64,000 nt of DNA, taken from NCBI RefSeq assembly GCF_000244915.1, contig NZ_CM001442.1, positions 2,480,001-2,544,000 of the forward strand, read 5' to 3'. Source of the DNA: Bradyrhizobium sp. WSM471 (GTDB lineage: Bacteria > Pseudomonadota > Alphaproteobacteria > Rhizobiales > Xanthobacteraceae). Below, piece after piece: positions 1 to 7,851 of this stretch (position 1 is the stretch's first letter; each line of letters begins with the position of its first letter). A program made the position numbers and the translations under genes. The notes beneath the pieces were generated by a model that had not been told where the DNA came from, did no database searches, and worked only from the letters and a program-made list of their open reading frames with translations.

Positions 1-11
1 TCGGCGACCGC

Positions 12-2072
12 GTGCTGGAGCTCGGGCCCAAGCTCGCTGCCGATGGTCCCTACAAGCACTTCAAGCTGACGCGCGACGCCGACGGCGTTGCCTGGCTGCT
101 GTTCGATCGCGCTGACGCCAGCGCCAATACGCTATCCTCGGACGTGATGGAGGAGTTCGACGCCGTGCTTGCGGCGATCGAGACCGAGCGTCCTGCCGGC
201 CTCGTGATCCGCTCCGCAAAGCCGTCCGGCTTCATCGCGGGCGCCGACGTCAACGAATTTCGCGGCGCCGATGATGCCGGGATGGTGGAGACGCGGATCC
301 GCGCCGCCCATGCCGTGGTCGACCATCTGGAAGCGCTGAAGTTGCCGACGGTCGCGGTGATCCACGGCTTCTGCCTCGGCGGCGGGCTCGAAGTCGCGCT
401 CGCCTGCCAATCGCGCATCGCGATCGACGGCGCGCGCTTCGGCTTCCCCGAGGTGATGCTGGGCCTGCATCCCGGGCTCGGCGGCACCGCGCGTTTCACC
501 GCGCTGGTCAATCCGACCCAATCCATGGCCTTGATGTTGACCGGCCGCACCATCGATGCCCGCCGTGCCAAATCGCTCGGCCTCCTCGACACCGTGACGC
601 AGGAACGCCACGTTCGCAATGCCGTCAAGGATGCGCTGTTCGGCCGCCTCAAGCGGGCGCGGCCGGGCTTTCTGACGCGTGCGGCTAATTTCGGCCCGGT
701 GCGCGGGCTGCTGGCCAGGCGGATGCGCTCGGAGGCGGCGAAGGCCGCGTCCCGCGAGCATTATCCGGCGCCCTATGCCTTGATCGATCTCTGGGAGACT
801 CATGGCGGCAGCAAGGCCGCGATGCTCAGGGCAGAGCAGGCCTCGTTCGCCAAGCTGATGGTGACGCCGACCGCGCAGAATTTGATCCGCGTGTTCTTCC
901 TCCGGGAGCAGATGAAGAAGGCGGCAGGCTCCGGCAACACGATCAAGCATGTCCACGTCATCGGCGCCGGCGCCATGGGCGGGGATATCGCGGCCTGGTG
1001 CGCGGGGCAGGGGCTGCGCATCTCGCTCGCCGACATGAAGGCGGAGCCGATTGCGGGCGCGGTCAAGCGCGCCGCCGAGCTCTACACCAAGATCATCCGC
1101 AAGCCGACCGAGGTGCGCGACGCGCTCGATCGCCTGATCCCCGACATGGACGGGGACGGCGTCCGCAACGCAGATCTCATCATCGAGGCGGTCCCGGAGA
1201 AGCTCGAGCTGAAGCAGAAGGTCTATGCCGGGCTCGAGCCGCGGATGAAGCCGGGCGCGATTCTCGCGACCAACACGTCGAGCATTCCACTCCAGGATTT
1301 GCGCACCACGCTGGCGCGGCCGGAGCGGCTGGTCGGCCTCCACTTCTTCAACCCGGTGTCGCGGTTGCAACTGGTCGAAGTCGTCAGCCATGACGGCAAC
1401 GATGCGCAGGTGCTGAAGGAGGCACTCGCCTTCGTCGGCGCGATCGATCGGCTGCCTTTGCCGGTGAAGAGCTCGCCGGGATTCCTCGTCAACCGCGCGC
1501 TGACGCCTTACATGCTGGAAGCGATGGTGATGCTGGACGAGAAGATCGACCAGCGCCTGATCGACGCCGCCGCGGAGCAGTTCGGCATGCCGATGGGACC
1601 GATCGAACTGGCCGACCAGGTCGGGCTCGATATTTGTCTCGATGTCGGCGACATGCTGCGCACCAAGTTCGGCGATCTGCTGCCGCCGACGCCGGCTTGG
1701 CTGCGCGAGAAGGTCGCCAAGGGCGATCTCGGCCGCAAGACCGGCAAGGGCTTTTATGTCTGGCGCGACGGCAAGGCCGAGAAGGCGCCGTTGCCCGAAA
1801 CCGGTCCGCGCGTCACTGACCAGATGATCGACCGCCTGGTGCTGCCGATGTCCAACGTCTGCGTTGCGGCGCTTCGCGAGGGTATCGTCGATGATGCCAA
1901 CATGGTCGACGGCGCCATGATCTTCGGCACCGGTTATGCACCGTTCCGCGGCGGCCCGTTGAACTATGCGCGCACGCGTGGTGTCGATCATGTCGTATCC
2001 ACCTTGCGCGCGCTGGCCGGAAGATTCGGCGAGCGCTTTGCACCGGATCCGGGCTGGGATAATTTCAAGTGA
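12..2072 (+). CDS. Fatty-acid oxidation multienzyme: enoyl-CoA hydratase / 3-hydroxyacyl-CoA dehydrogenase (FadB/FadJ-like)
   Basis: This 686-residue protein combines two beta-oxidation activities. The N-terminal crotonase half (about residues 15–200) has the oxyanion segment GFIAGAD and both catalytic glutamates expected of FadB-type hydratases, in GGGLEVALA and GFPEVMLG. The second half opens with a Rossmann motif GAGAMGG near residue 318 and has the dehydrogenase signature HFFNPV. The length is typical of FadB/FadJ alpha subunits. The frame is open to the left window edge, so the GTG at 12 is only the first start visible and the true start may lie upstream. A thioesterase gene follows 22 bases later. 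The partner thiolase is not in view and probably lies upstream (inference). Confidence 0.93.
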   Translation: MLELGPKLAADGPYKHFKLTRDADGVAWLLFDRADASANTLSSDVMEEFDAVLAAIETERPAGLVIRSAKPSGFIAGADVNEFRGADDAGMVETRIRAAHAVVDHLEALKLPTVAVIHGFCLGGGLEVALACQSRIAIDGARFGFPEVMLGLHPGLGGTARFTALVNPTQSMALMLTGRTIDARRAKSLGLLDTVTQERHVRNAVKDALFGRLKRARPGFLTRAANFGPVRGLLARRMRSEAAKAASREHYPAPYALIDLWETHGGSKAAMLRAEQASFAKLMVTPTAQNLIRVFFLREQMKKAAGSGNTIKHVHVIGAGAMGGDIAAWCAGQGLRISLADMKAEPIAGAVKRAAELYTKIIRKPTEVRDALDRLIPDMDGDGVRNADLIIEAVPEKLELKQKVYAGLEPRMKPGAILATNTSSIPLQDLRTTLARPERLVGLHFFNPVSRLQLVEVVSHDGNDAQVLKEALAFVGAIDRLPLPVKSSPGFLVNRALTPYMLEAMVMLDEKIDQRLIDAAAEQFGMPMGPIELADQVGLDICLDVGDMLRTKFGDLLPPTPAWLREKVAKGDLGRKTGKGFYVWRDGKAEKAPLPETGPRVTDQMIDRLVLPMSNVCVAALREGIVDDANMVDGAMIFGTGYAPFRGGPLNYARTRGVDHVVSTLRALAGRFGERFAPDPGWDNFK

Positions 2073-2094
2073 GCAATCTTCAAGCGAGAGCGGC

Positions 2095-2505
2095 ATGAAC
2101 GAGCAAGCCAATGCCGGGCCGAGCGGCGATCTCTGCATCCGCACGCTGGCGATGCCTGCCGACACCAACGCAAACGGCGACATCTTCGGCGGCTGGCTGC
2201 TCAGCCAGATGGACGTCGGCGGCGGCGTGTTTGCGTCAAAGGTCGCAAAGTCGCGCACGGTGACCGTCGCCATCGAGGCGATGAATTTCCGCAAGGCCGT
2301 CTATGTCGGCGATCTCGTTTCGGTTCACGCCAACCTCGTTCGCGTCGGGCGCACCTCCATCACCGTGCATCTGGAAGCGTGGGCGCTGCGCCGCGGCGAG
2401 CAGCAACCGTTCCTCGTCACCGACGGCAACTTCACCTACGTGTCGATCGACGAGCACGGTCGTCCGCAACCGGTTCGCCCGACGGACACTGCGATCGCGA
2501 CCTAA
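2095..2505 (+). CDS. Acyl-CoA thioesterase, YciA-type hotdog fold
   Basis: This 136-residue protein should hydrolyse acyl-CoA to free acid and CoA in the cytoplasm. It carries the YciA-family motif NANGDIFGGW at about residues 27–36, where the aspartate is the catalytic residue, followed by SQMD. The length fits a single hotdog domain. I chose the ATG at 2095 over upstream in-frame codons because it has a purine-rich GCGAGAGCGG stretch before it and matches the family start. It lies 22 bases after the beta-oxidation gene and is probably co-transcribed, acting as a CoA-release valve for the same pathway (inference). Confidence 0.9.
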   Translation: MNEQANAGPSGDLCIRTLAMPADTNANGDIFGGWLLSQMDVGGGVFASKVAKSRTVTVAIEAMNFRKAVYVGDLVSVHANLVRVGRTSITVHLEAWALRRGEQQPFLVTDGNFTYVSIDEHGRPQPVRPTDTAIAT

Positions 2506-2726
2506 TCGCGCGCGGCGTTGCGTCTCATCATCCGACGCATGCGGCGCCACCAAACGCGGCGCGACTAAGACACGGCGTCGCGGCATTGCCAAGAACCAGT
2601 CATAAAACGGATGAGGTCCCAGCGTACCCAATTGCCTGTCGATTCGGGGTGGAAACCGGCTGATTTGCCCGAGGAACTTTCGGGCGGGGATCCGGTTATT
2701 TGCCCGCACTGAGGAATCTACGGGCC

Positions 2727-2918
2727 ATGCCGGACAGCTACATCATCGAAGTTAATTCAGAGACCGCGGGAATCGTTGTTCGTGGCCAGGGCGGTTATTG
2801 CTTCTTCGCATCGTCCCACCAATTCAACCGTCTCGAAGGCCAGCTCTTCCGCAACGCCCGCGAAGCCGAGCGCGCCGCGCGCAAGCTGCTTAACGGTGAT
2901 GTGAAGGAAGCGGCGTAG
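2727..2918 (+). CDS. Small conserved-looking hypothetical protein (63 aa)
   Basis: A 63-residue soluble protein with a glycine-rich core (GIVVRGQGGYCFFAS) followed by an amphipathic basic helix ending in ARKLLNG. No signal peptide or membrane segment is visible. I chose the ATG at 2727 over an in-frame TTG at 2700 because the protein reads compactly from there. I do not recognise a family. It stands alone between the thioesterase and a palindromic repeat, and codon use matches the neighbours, so it is probably a real gene of unknown role. Confidence 0.65.
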   Translation: MPDSYIIEVNSETAGIVVRGQGGYCFFASSHQFNRLEGQLFRNAREAERAARKLLNGDVKEAA

Positions 2919-2938
2919 TAGCCGCGAACACCGTTATC

Positions 2939-3088
2939 CCTTCTCCCCTTGTGGGAGAAGGTGGCGCGCAGCGCCGGATGAGGGGTTGTTTCAGAAAATT
3001 CAACTGTGAGAGGTTCACTCGCTGAGAGAGACCCCTCACCCGTCTCGCCGCTACGCGGCGAGCCACCCTCTCCCGCAAGGGGAGAGGG
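2939..3088. repeat. Paired palindromic intergenic repeat (BIME-like), copy A
   Basis: Two imperfect palindromes face each other: CCTTCTCCCCTTGTGGGAGAAGG at one end and a CCCTCTCC…GGAGAGGG hairpin at the other, joined by a spacer with ACCCCTCA-type arms. A reverse-complement relative occupies 19791–19940. The element fills the gap between two genes that converge on it, so it can form hairpins on both transcripts. Confidence 0.85.
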
Positions 3089-3100
3089 TAAGAACTCGAA

Positions 3101-3577
3101 TCACAACTTCGTCGCAGACCGCGAGAGCAGCTTCCAATCGTCGCCCTGCTTCTGCCAGTTCATCAGGATGTGAAGGTTGGTCGGCACTTTTTTCCCATCG
3201 GCCGCCATCTCCTGTTCCGCCACCCAGTGGAAGCGCACGATCGCGGCGGGGCCGACGACCTTGATGGTCGGGTCCTTGTACTCGATCGACAGGAATTTGG
3301 ATTTGCCGTCGGTGGCGTTGGCGACGAAGGTCGCCTTGTCCTCGACCTTGCCGCTGGAATGGCTGTAGCTCACCTCGTCGGCGCAGAGGGCGCCGAGCGC
3401 CTTGGGATCGGCCGCGATCTGCGCGAGACGGAACGCCTCGACCTTCTTCGCCACGGCTTCCTCGTCCGCCGAGGCCGCCAGCACCGGTGTCGTGAGCGCT
3501 GAAACTGCAAGAGTGGAGACGGCAAGAGCTGGGACTGCAAGAGTCGAAAGAGCCAGATCGCGTCGGTTGATCGTCAT
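3101..3577 (-). CDS. Exported nuclear-transport-factor-2-like (SnoaL/DUF4440-type) protein
   Basis: A 158-residue protein with an N-terminal export signal that begins NRRDLAL, a twin-arginine-type motif, followed by an alanine/leucine stretch containing an internal STLAV duplication and a likely cleavage after VLAASA. The mature part looks like a single NTF2-like fold: an N-terminal helix pair, a strand with YSHSSG, and a C-terminal WKLLSRS strand. The ATG at 3577 has a very strong AGGAGG ribosome site 6–7 bases upstream. The gene is divergent from the HAD phosphatase. Ligand and enzymatic role are unknown; NTF2-like folds are often small-molecule binding or isomerase modules. Confidence 0.78.
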   Translation of the reverse strand: MTINRRDLALSTLAVPALAVSTLAVSALTTPVLAASADEEAVAKKVEAFRLAQIAADPKALGALCADEVSYSHSSGKVEDKATFVANATDGKSKFLSIEYKDPTIKVVGPAAIVRFHWVAEQEMAADGKKVPTNLHILMNWQKQGDDWKLLSRSATKL

Positions 3578-3679
3578 CGTTTCCTCCTTTTTGATCTTGC
3601 ACGGAGTGTTGCAGCCACGTGCGACTTTGTCGAGTGTCGCGTATTGGTCATGCACGTGCGTCATTGCGCGATTGGCGCT

Positions 3680-3704
3680 GTATTGATACGGCTTTCGTAT
3701 TGAT
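3680..3704. promoter_or_regulatory. Direct repeats in divergent promoter before the HAD phosphatase gene
   Basis: GTATTGAT occurs at 3680–3687 and again at 3697–3704, a period of 17 bases. A CTTTCG at 3692–3697 and an inverted GAAAG at 3719–3723 overlap this area and resemble the glpD operator elements. Two CACGTGCG copies lie at 3616–3623 and 3653–3660. Function is inferred from position only. Confidence 0.3.
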
Positions 3705-3731
3705 GCGTCATATATTCGGGAAAGTACGGAC

Positions 3732-4406
3732 ATGATTGAGGCTATCGGCAGGGCGTTGCTGTTCGACATCGACGGTACGCTCGCCAACACCGATCCGCTG
3801 CACCTGAAGGCCTTCAATCAGGTGCTCGGCCCTCGCGGCCACGTCTTCGATCACGCGCGCTTCTCCCGAGAGCTGCAAGGCTTCGCGAATGTATCGATCG
3901 GCGAGCGCTTTCTGCCCGACGAGGCGCCCGAACGGCGTGCCATGATCCTCGATGAGAAGGAGGAAGTCTTCCGCACACTTGTCGCCGGGCAGATCGAGCC
4001 GCTGCCGGGCCTGATGGCGCTGCTCGACAGGGCGGATGCGGCCGGTATTCCCATGGTGGCCGTGACCAACGCCCCGCGACTCAATGCGGAGCTGCTGCTG
4101 TCCGGCCTCGGCATCACGCACCGCTTCAAGGCGCTCGTGATCGGCGCCGAGCTGTCGCACGGCAAGCCGCATCCGCTGCCTTATCAGGAAGGGTTGCGCT
4201 TTGCCGGCGCCAGCGCGATGGCCTCGATCGCGTTCGAGGACTCCCGCACCGGTGTGCAATCGGCCGCAGCGGCCGGTATTCCGACAATTGGCATCAGGAC
4301 CAGCCTCAGCCATGCTGATCTCGTCGCCGCCGGGGCTATCGCTTCCGCCAGCGCCTTCGACGATCCGGACCTGCTCGCGCGCCTCGCTGCCGCAATGGCG
4401 TGGTGA
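3732..4406 (+). CDS. HAD-superfamily phosphatase / phosphoglucomutase-like hydrolase
   Basis: A 224-residue subfamily IA HAD hydrolase. Motif I is DIDGT at about residues 12–16, with both catalytic aspartates; motif II is VTNAP near 108; motif III lysine lies in HGKPHP; motif IV is FEDSRTG near 170. The helical cap between motifs I and II has the size of beta-phosphoglucomutase-like enzymes. It precedes glpR by 91 bases in the same direction and may be in its transcript, so a phosphosugar or glycerol-phosphate substrate is plausible (inference). CTTTCG and GAAAG elements in its promoter resemble those before glpD. Confidence 0.85.
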   Translation: MIEAIGRALLFDIDGTLANTDPLHLKAFNQVLGPRGHVFDHARFSRELQGFANVSIGERFLPDEAPERRAMILDEKEEVFRTLVAGQIEPLPGLMALLDRADAAGIPMVAVTNAPRLNAELLLSGLGITHRFKALVIGAELSHGKPHPLPYQEGLRFAGASAMASIAFEDSRTGVQSAAAAGIPTIGIRTSLSHADLVAAGAIASASAFDDPDLLARLAAAMAW

Positions 4407-4497
4407 GAACCTTCGTCCGTTAACCGTGATCGGCGCGCGCATTGACCGAGCGCGCGAACCGCCGCACCATGCAGCTTCCTGACTTGAGGCCATCGCC

Positions 4498-5340
4498 GTG
4501 ACCGGACTGACCCATCGCCAAGCCGAAATCCTCAACATCGCGCGAGCCTCGGGCCGCGTCATGGTCGAGGAGTTGGCGCGCCGGTTCGAGGTCTCGGCGC
4601 AGACCATCCGCAAGGATCTCAACGACCTCTGCGAGCGCCGCTCGCTGACCCGCATCCATGGCGGCGCCATCATCGCCTCCGGCGTCGAAAACCTCGCCTA
4701 TGAGGCACGGCGTTTCGTCGCCGCCGACGAGAAGAAGGCGATTGGAGCCGCGGCCGCATCGCTGATCCCGAACGGCTGCTCGCTCTTCATCAATATCGGC
4801 ACCACGACCGAGGAGGTCGCGAGCGCGCTGACCTCGCACGAGGACCTCCTCGTCATCACCAACAATCTGAACGTTGCCATGCTGCTCTACCGCCATCCCC
4901 GCATCGAGGTGGTGGTCGCCGGCGGCACGGTACGACGCGCCGACGGCGCCGTGGTCGGCTCGACCGCGACGCAGCTGATCGGCCAGTTCAAGGTCGACTA
5001 CGCCATCATCGGCGCGTCAGCGATCGACGAGGAGGGCGCGCTGCTCGACTTCGACTATCGCGAGGTGCAGGTGGCGCAGGCCATCATCGCCAATGCCCGC
5101 AGCGTCATGCTGGTCGCCGATTCCACAAAACTCCGGCGCAGCGCGCCGGTGCGCATCGCCCATATCAGCCAGATCCAGACCTTCGTCACCGACCAGGAAT
5201 TGCCCGAGCGCCTCGCCACCATCTGCCACGGCAAGGGCATCGAGGTGATGGCGGCGATGCCGAAGGGAGCCGATGTTGATGAGGCTCAAGGCGAGGCACA
5301 AGAAGCGCCCGAGGGCGCGCCGGTGGTGCGGCTGAGGTAG
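4498..5340 (+). CDS. glpR: DeoR-family transcriptional repressor, glycerol-3-phosphate regulon (GlpR)
   Basis: A 280-residue DeoR/GlpR-type repressor. The N-terminal winged helix (about residues 5–60) holds VEELARRFEVSAQTIRKDL, the family's recognition-helix segment, followed by the wing RIHGGA. The rest is the sugar-phosphate-sensing domain, with the family motifs NIGTTTEEVA and DYAIIGASAID. The start is GTG at 4498. Length is slightly over the usual 250–260 because of an acidic, Ala/Glu-rich C-terminal tail. Known family members release DNA when glycerol-3-phosphate binds. Its location just upstream of glpD and the transporter supports the same role; the probable operator is at 6199–6267. 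Confidence 0.88.
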   Translation: MTGLTHRQAEILNIARASGRVMVEELARRFEVSAQTIRKDLNDLCERRSLTRIHGGAIIASGVENLAYEARRFVAADEKKAIGAAAASLIPNGCSLFINIGTTTEEVASALTSHEDLLVITNNLNVAMLLYRHPRIEVVVAGGTVRRADGAVVGSTATQLIGQFKVDYAIIGASAIDEEGALLDFDYREVQVAQAIIANARSVMLVADSTKLRRSAPVRIAHISQIQTFVTDQELPERLATICHGKGIEVMAAMPKGADVDEAQGEAQEAPEGAPVVRLR

Positions 5341-5343
5341 AAT

Positions 5344-5760
5344 TCATGCGGCGTCCCATGGATTGAGTAGCGGGACGCCCGTTGGTTCGAAATCCCCCAC
5401 ATTGCGCGTGACAACCGTTAAGCCGTGAACAAGCGCGGTCGCTGCGATGAGAGCATCGCGTTCCGCCCGAGGATTGGGAACGTGGAGTTGCGCACAGCGC
5501 TGCGCCACGGCCGTATCGATGGCCAGGATCCGCCCCTCAAAGCGAACCAGAATTTGGCCATCGATCCAGGTGCGCAGGACGGCACCTTGCGCCGCGTCTT
5601 TGCGCTCGATCAAGCGCGCGCCCAGTTCAACTTCAAGGATAGAGATGGCGGACATGAAAAAATTCGCCGCGGGAATTGCATTGGCCCATGCGACGACGTT
5701 GCGATCAGCTTTATCTGGCCGCCTCAGTTCGGAAATGACATTGGTGTCCAGCAGAAACAT
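5344..5760 (-). CDS. PIN-domain toxin, VapC-like ribonuclease
   Basis: A 138-residue PIN-domain protein. The acidic metal-binding residues expected of VapC nucleases are visible: D5 in LLDTNV, E43 in ILEVE, D102 in ERDALIAA and D123 in VGDF. Known VapC toxins cut tRNA or rRNA when freed from the antitoxin. Its ATG overlaps the TGA of the upstream antitoxin gene by one base, so the two are translationally coupled. Its stop codon lies only three bases from the end of the convergent glpR gene, an exceptionally tight junction. Confidence 0.9.
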   Translation of the reverse strand: MFLLDTNVISELRRPDKADRNVVAWANAIPAANFFMSAISILEVELGARLIERKDAAQGAVLRTWIDGQILVRFEGRILAIDTAVAQRCAQLHVPNPRAERDALIAATALVHGLTVVTRNVGDFEPTGVPLLNPWDAA

Positions 5761-6008
5761 CAGTCGAGATCGGCAGCCCTAATCTCACCTGCCATGCGAG
5801 GCGGATCGAAATCGAAGTCCGCGCTCGCTTGCGCAAGAGCTTCGGCAAGGCTCATGTGCCCGCCGCTCAGACGCAAATAATCCTCGATTGACAGCAGGAC
5901 GTGGGCCGGACGGCCGCGGTCCGTAATAAAGACGGGGCCCTGCGATGCGGCCTTTTTCGCGCCGCTGGTGTCCTGATTGAATTCTCGACTGGTTAGCGTT
6001 GTCACCAT
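5760..6008 (-). CDS. Antitoxin, Phd/YefM family
   Basis: An 82-residue protein of the Phd/YefM fold. It has the characteristic order of an N-terminal SREFNQD helix region, a VFITDRGRPAHVLLSIEDY core, and a variable acidic C-terminal arm (DFDFDPPR…) that would wrap the toxin. I chose the ATG at 6008 because a GGAGG ribosome site stands just upstream; an in-frame codon at 6050 would add a non-family extension. It is the first gene of a two-gene operon with the PIN toxin and probably represses its own promoter. Confidence 0.88.
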   Translation of the reverse strand: MVTTLTSREFNQDTSGAKKAASQGPVFITDRGRPAHVLLSIEDYLRLSGGHMSLAEALAQASADFDFDPPRMAGEIRAADLD

Positions 6009-6198
6009 CGTCAGCGCCTCCTCGCCGTAGCAGTGCCATACGTCCGCCAAGTATATGTAGGCATGTTGCTACATTCAAGGGATCGAGCGCTCTGGTTGAT
6101 GCGAGTCATGCCCCATGCCATTCGATCGAGCCTTTGCCCTTAATCGCGGCGCTCGGCCTGCCAATTTCTCCACCTCATTTGCCCACTTAAAAGTTCCG

Positions 6199-6267
6199 CT
6201 TTCACTTCCTTTCGCCTCTCTTTCATCTTGCTTTCGTTTTCCGGTGTGATCTAATCAAAAACGAAAG
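6199..6267. promoter_or_regulatory. Candidate GlpR operator: phased CTTTC repeats plus inverted copy before glpD
   Basis: CTTTC starts at 6199, 6209, 6220 and 6231, spacings of 10, 11 and 11 bases, so all copies face the same side of the helix. The last copy, CTTTCGTTTT (6231–6240), has an exact inverted partner AAAACGAAAG at 6258–6267. The array ends 33 bases before the glpD start. DeoR-family repressors commonly bind repeated TTTCG-type sites; the assignment to GlpR is inferred from that and from position. Confidence 0.6.
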
Positions 6268-6300
6268 TAACCGCTCGATTGAACGGGCGGTCGCCGGGGG

Positions 6301-7851
6301 ATGCGTCTGTTGGAGCGTATTTTTGACCTCGCCATTATTGGAGGCGGTGTTAACGGCTGTGGCATCGCGCGCGACGCGGTGGGCCGCGGCAACACGGTTT
6401 TCCTGTGCGAAATGAACGATCTGGCGAGCGGGACCTCGTCCTGGTCGACCAAGCTGGTGCATGGCGGCCTGCGCTATCTCGAATATTACGAGTTTCGGCT
6501 GGTCCGCGAGGCGCTGATCGAGCGCGAGATTCTCTGGGGCATCGCGCCCCACATCATCCGCCCCCTGCGTTTCGTCTTGCCGCACCATGCGGGCTTAAGG
6601 CCAGCCTGGCTGCTGCGCCTCGGCCTCTTCCTCTATGACCACATCGGCGGCCGTCATCTGTTGCCGGCGACGCGCTCGGTCGACCTTGGGCGTGACGAGG
6701 TCGGCCGGCCGCTGATCCCCAACCGCTACGGCCGCGCATTCGAATATTCCGACTGCTTCGTCGACGACGCCCGTCTCGTCGTGCTCAACGCGCGCGATGC
6801 CGCCGACAAGGGCGCCGAGATCCGCACCCGCACGCGCGCAACGGATATCAAACAATCAGACGGCATCTGGACCGTCGGCATGATCGACACGCTGACAGGC
6901 GCGCGCTCGTCGATCCAGGCCCGTGCGCTGGTCAATGCCGGCGGGCCCTGGGTCGAGGATGTGCTCGGCCGCGGCGCCGGCGTCAACGCGAAAGCCAAGG
7001 TACGCCTGGTGCAGGGCTCGCACATCGTCGTGAAAAAACTCTATGACCACGACCGCGCCTACATGTTCCAGAACGCCGACGGCCGCATCATCTTCGTGAT
7101 CCCCTACCAGGACGATTTCACGCTGATCGGCACCACCGATCGCGACTATGACGGCGATCCCGCCAAGGTGAAGGCGACGGCCGAGGAGATCCAGTATCTC
7201 TGTACGGCGGCAAGCGAATATCTGGCCAAGCCTGTCACGCCCGATGACGTGGTCTGGACCTATTCCGGCGTGCGTCCGCTCTATGACGACGGCGCCAGCG
7301 AAGCCAAGGCCGCGACGCGCGACTATGTGTTCGAGCTCGACACGCCCGGCGGCGTGCCGCTGCTGTCGATCTACGGCGGCAAGATCACGACCTACCGCCG
7401 TCTCGCCGAGGAGGCGCTGGAGCGGCTCGCGCCCTATCTTCGCAGTGCGAAAGCGCGCGAAGGCTGGACCGGCAAATGGCCGCTGCCCGGCGGCGACATG
7501 AGCGTGTCCGATGTCGACGGCCTGATCGCGGAGCTTCAGCGCGGTTATCCCTTCCTCAGCCACGAGCATGCGCGGCGCCTCGCGCGCGCCTATGGCACGA
7601 GGGCGATCAAGCTGCTTGGGGATGCTAAATCGGCGGCCGATCTCGGCCAGGCCTTCGGCGCGACGCTGACCGAGCGCGAAGTCCGCTATCTCATGGCCAA
7701 CGAATGGGCCGTCACCGCCGACGACGTCGTCTGGCGCCGTTCCAAGCTCGGCCTGCGACTAAGTGCCGACGAGATCGCGGCGCTTGACGACTGGATCAGG
7801 ACCCACGCCGTGCAGCAAAGTCCCCTGCTGGAAGCAGGAGGACGCTCATGA
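6301..7851 (+). CDS. glpD: Aerobic glycerol-3-phosphate dehydrogenase
   Basis: A 516-residue FAD enzyme that oxidises glycerol-3-phosphate to dihydroxyacetone phosphate and passes electrons to the quinone pool at the inner membrane. The dinucleotide-binding motif IIGGGVNGCG is at residues 12–21. The family signature STKLVHGGLRYLE follows near residue 55, and the C-terminal cap domain has EVRYLMANEWA. Length is typical. The start at 6301 is an ATG after a G-rich stretch. Its stop overlaps the start of the first transporter ATPase by four bases, so it leads the operon and links import to catabolism. Confidence 0.96.
   Translation: MRLLERIFDLAIIGGGVNGCGIARDAVGRGNTVFLCEMNDLASGTSSWSTKLVHGGLRYLEYYEFRLVREALIEREILWGIAPHIIRPLRFVLPHHAGLRPAWLLRLGLFLYDHIGGRHLLPATRSVDLGRDEVGRPLIPNRYGRAFEYSDCFVDDARLVVLNARDAADKGAEIRTRTRATDIKQSDGIWTVGMIDTLTGARSSIQARALVNAGGPWVEDVLGRGAGVNAKAKVRLVQGSHIVVKKLYDHDRAYMFQNADGRIIFVIPYQDDFTLIGTTDRDYDGDPAKVKATAEEIQYLCTAASEYLAKPVTPDDVVWTYSGVRPLYDDGASEAKAATRDYVFELDTPGGVPLLSIYGGKITTYRRLAEEALERLAPYLRSAKAREGWTGKWPLPGGDMSVSDVDGLIAELQRGYPFLSHEHARRLARAYGTRAIKLLGDAKSAADLGQAFGATLTEREVRYLMANEWAVTADDVVWRRSKLGLRLSADEIAALDDWIRTHAVQQSPLLEAGGRS

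Noticed and set aside
132..2294. 720-codon open frame antisense to the beta-oxidation gene
   Set aside because: High GC in third positions opens the opposite frame; the product is Arg/His/Gln-rich without motifs, and the plus-strand gene is certain.
2939..3088. Possible CRISPR array from repeated CCTCTCC-type units
   Set aside because: The repeats are inverted, not regularly spaced direct repeats with unique spacers, and there are no cas genes.
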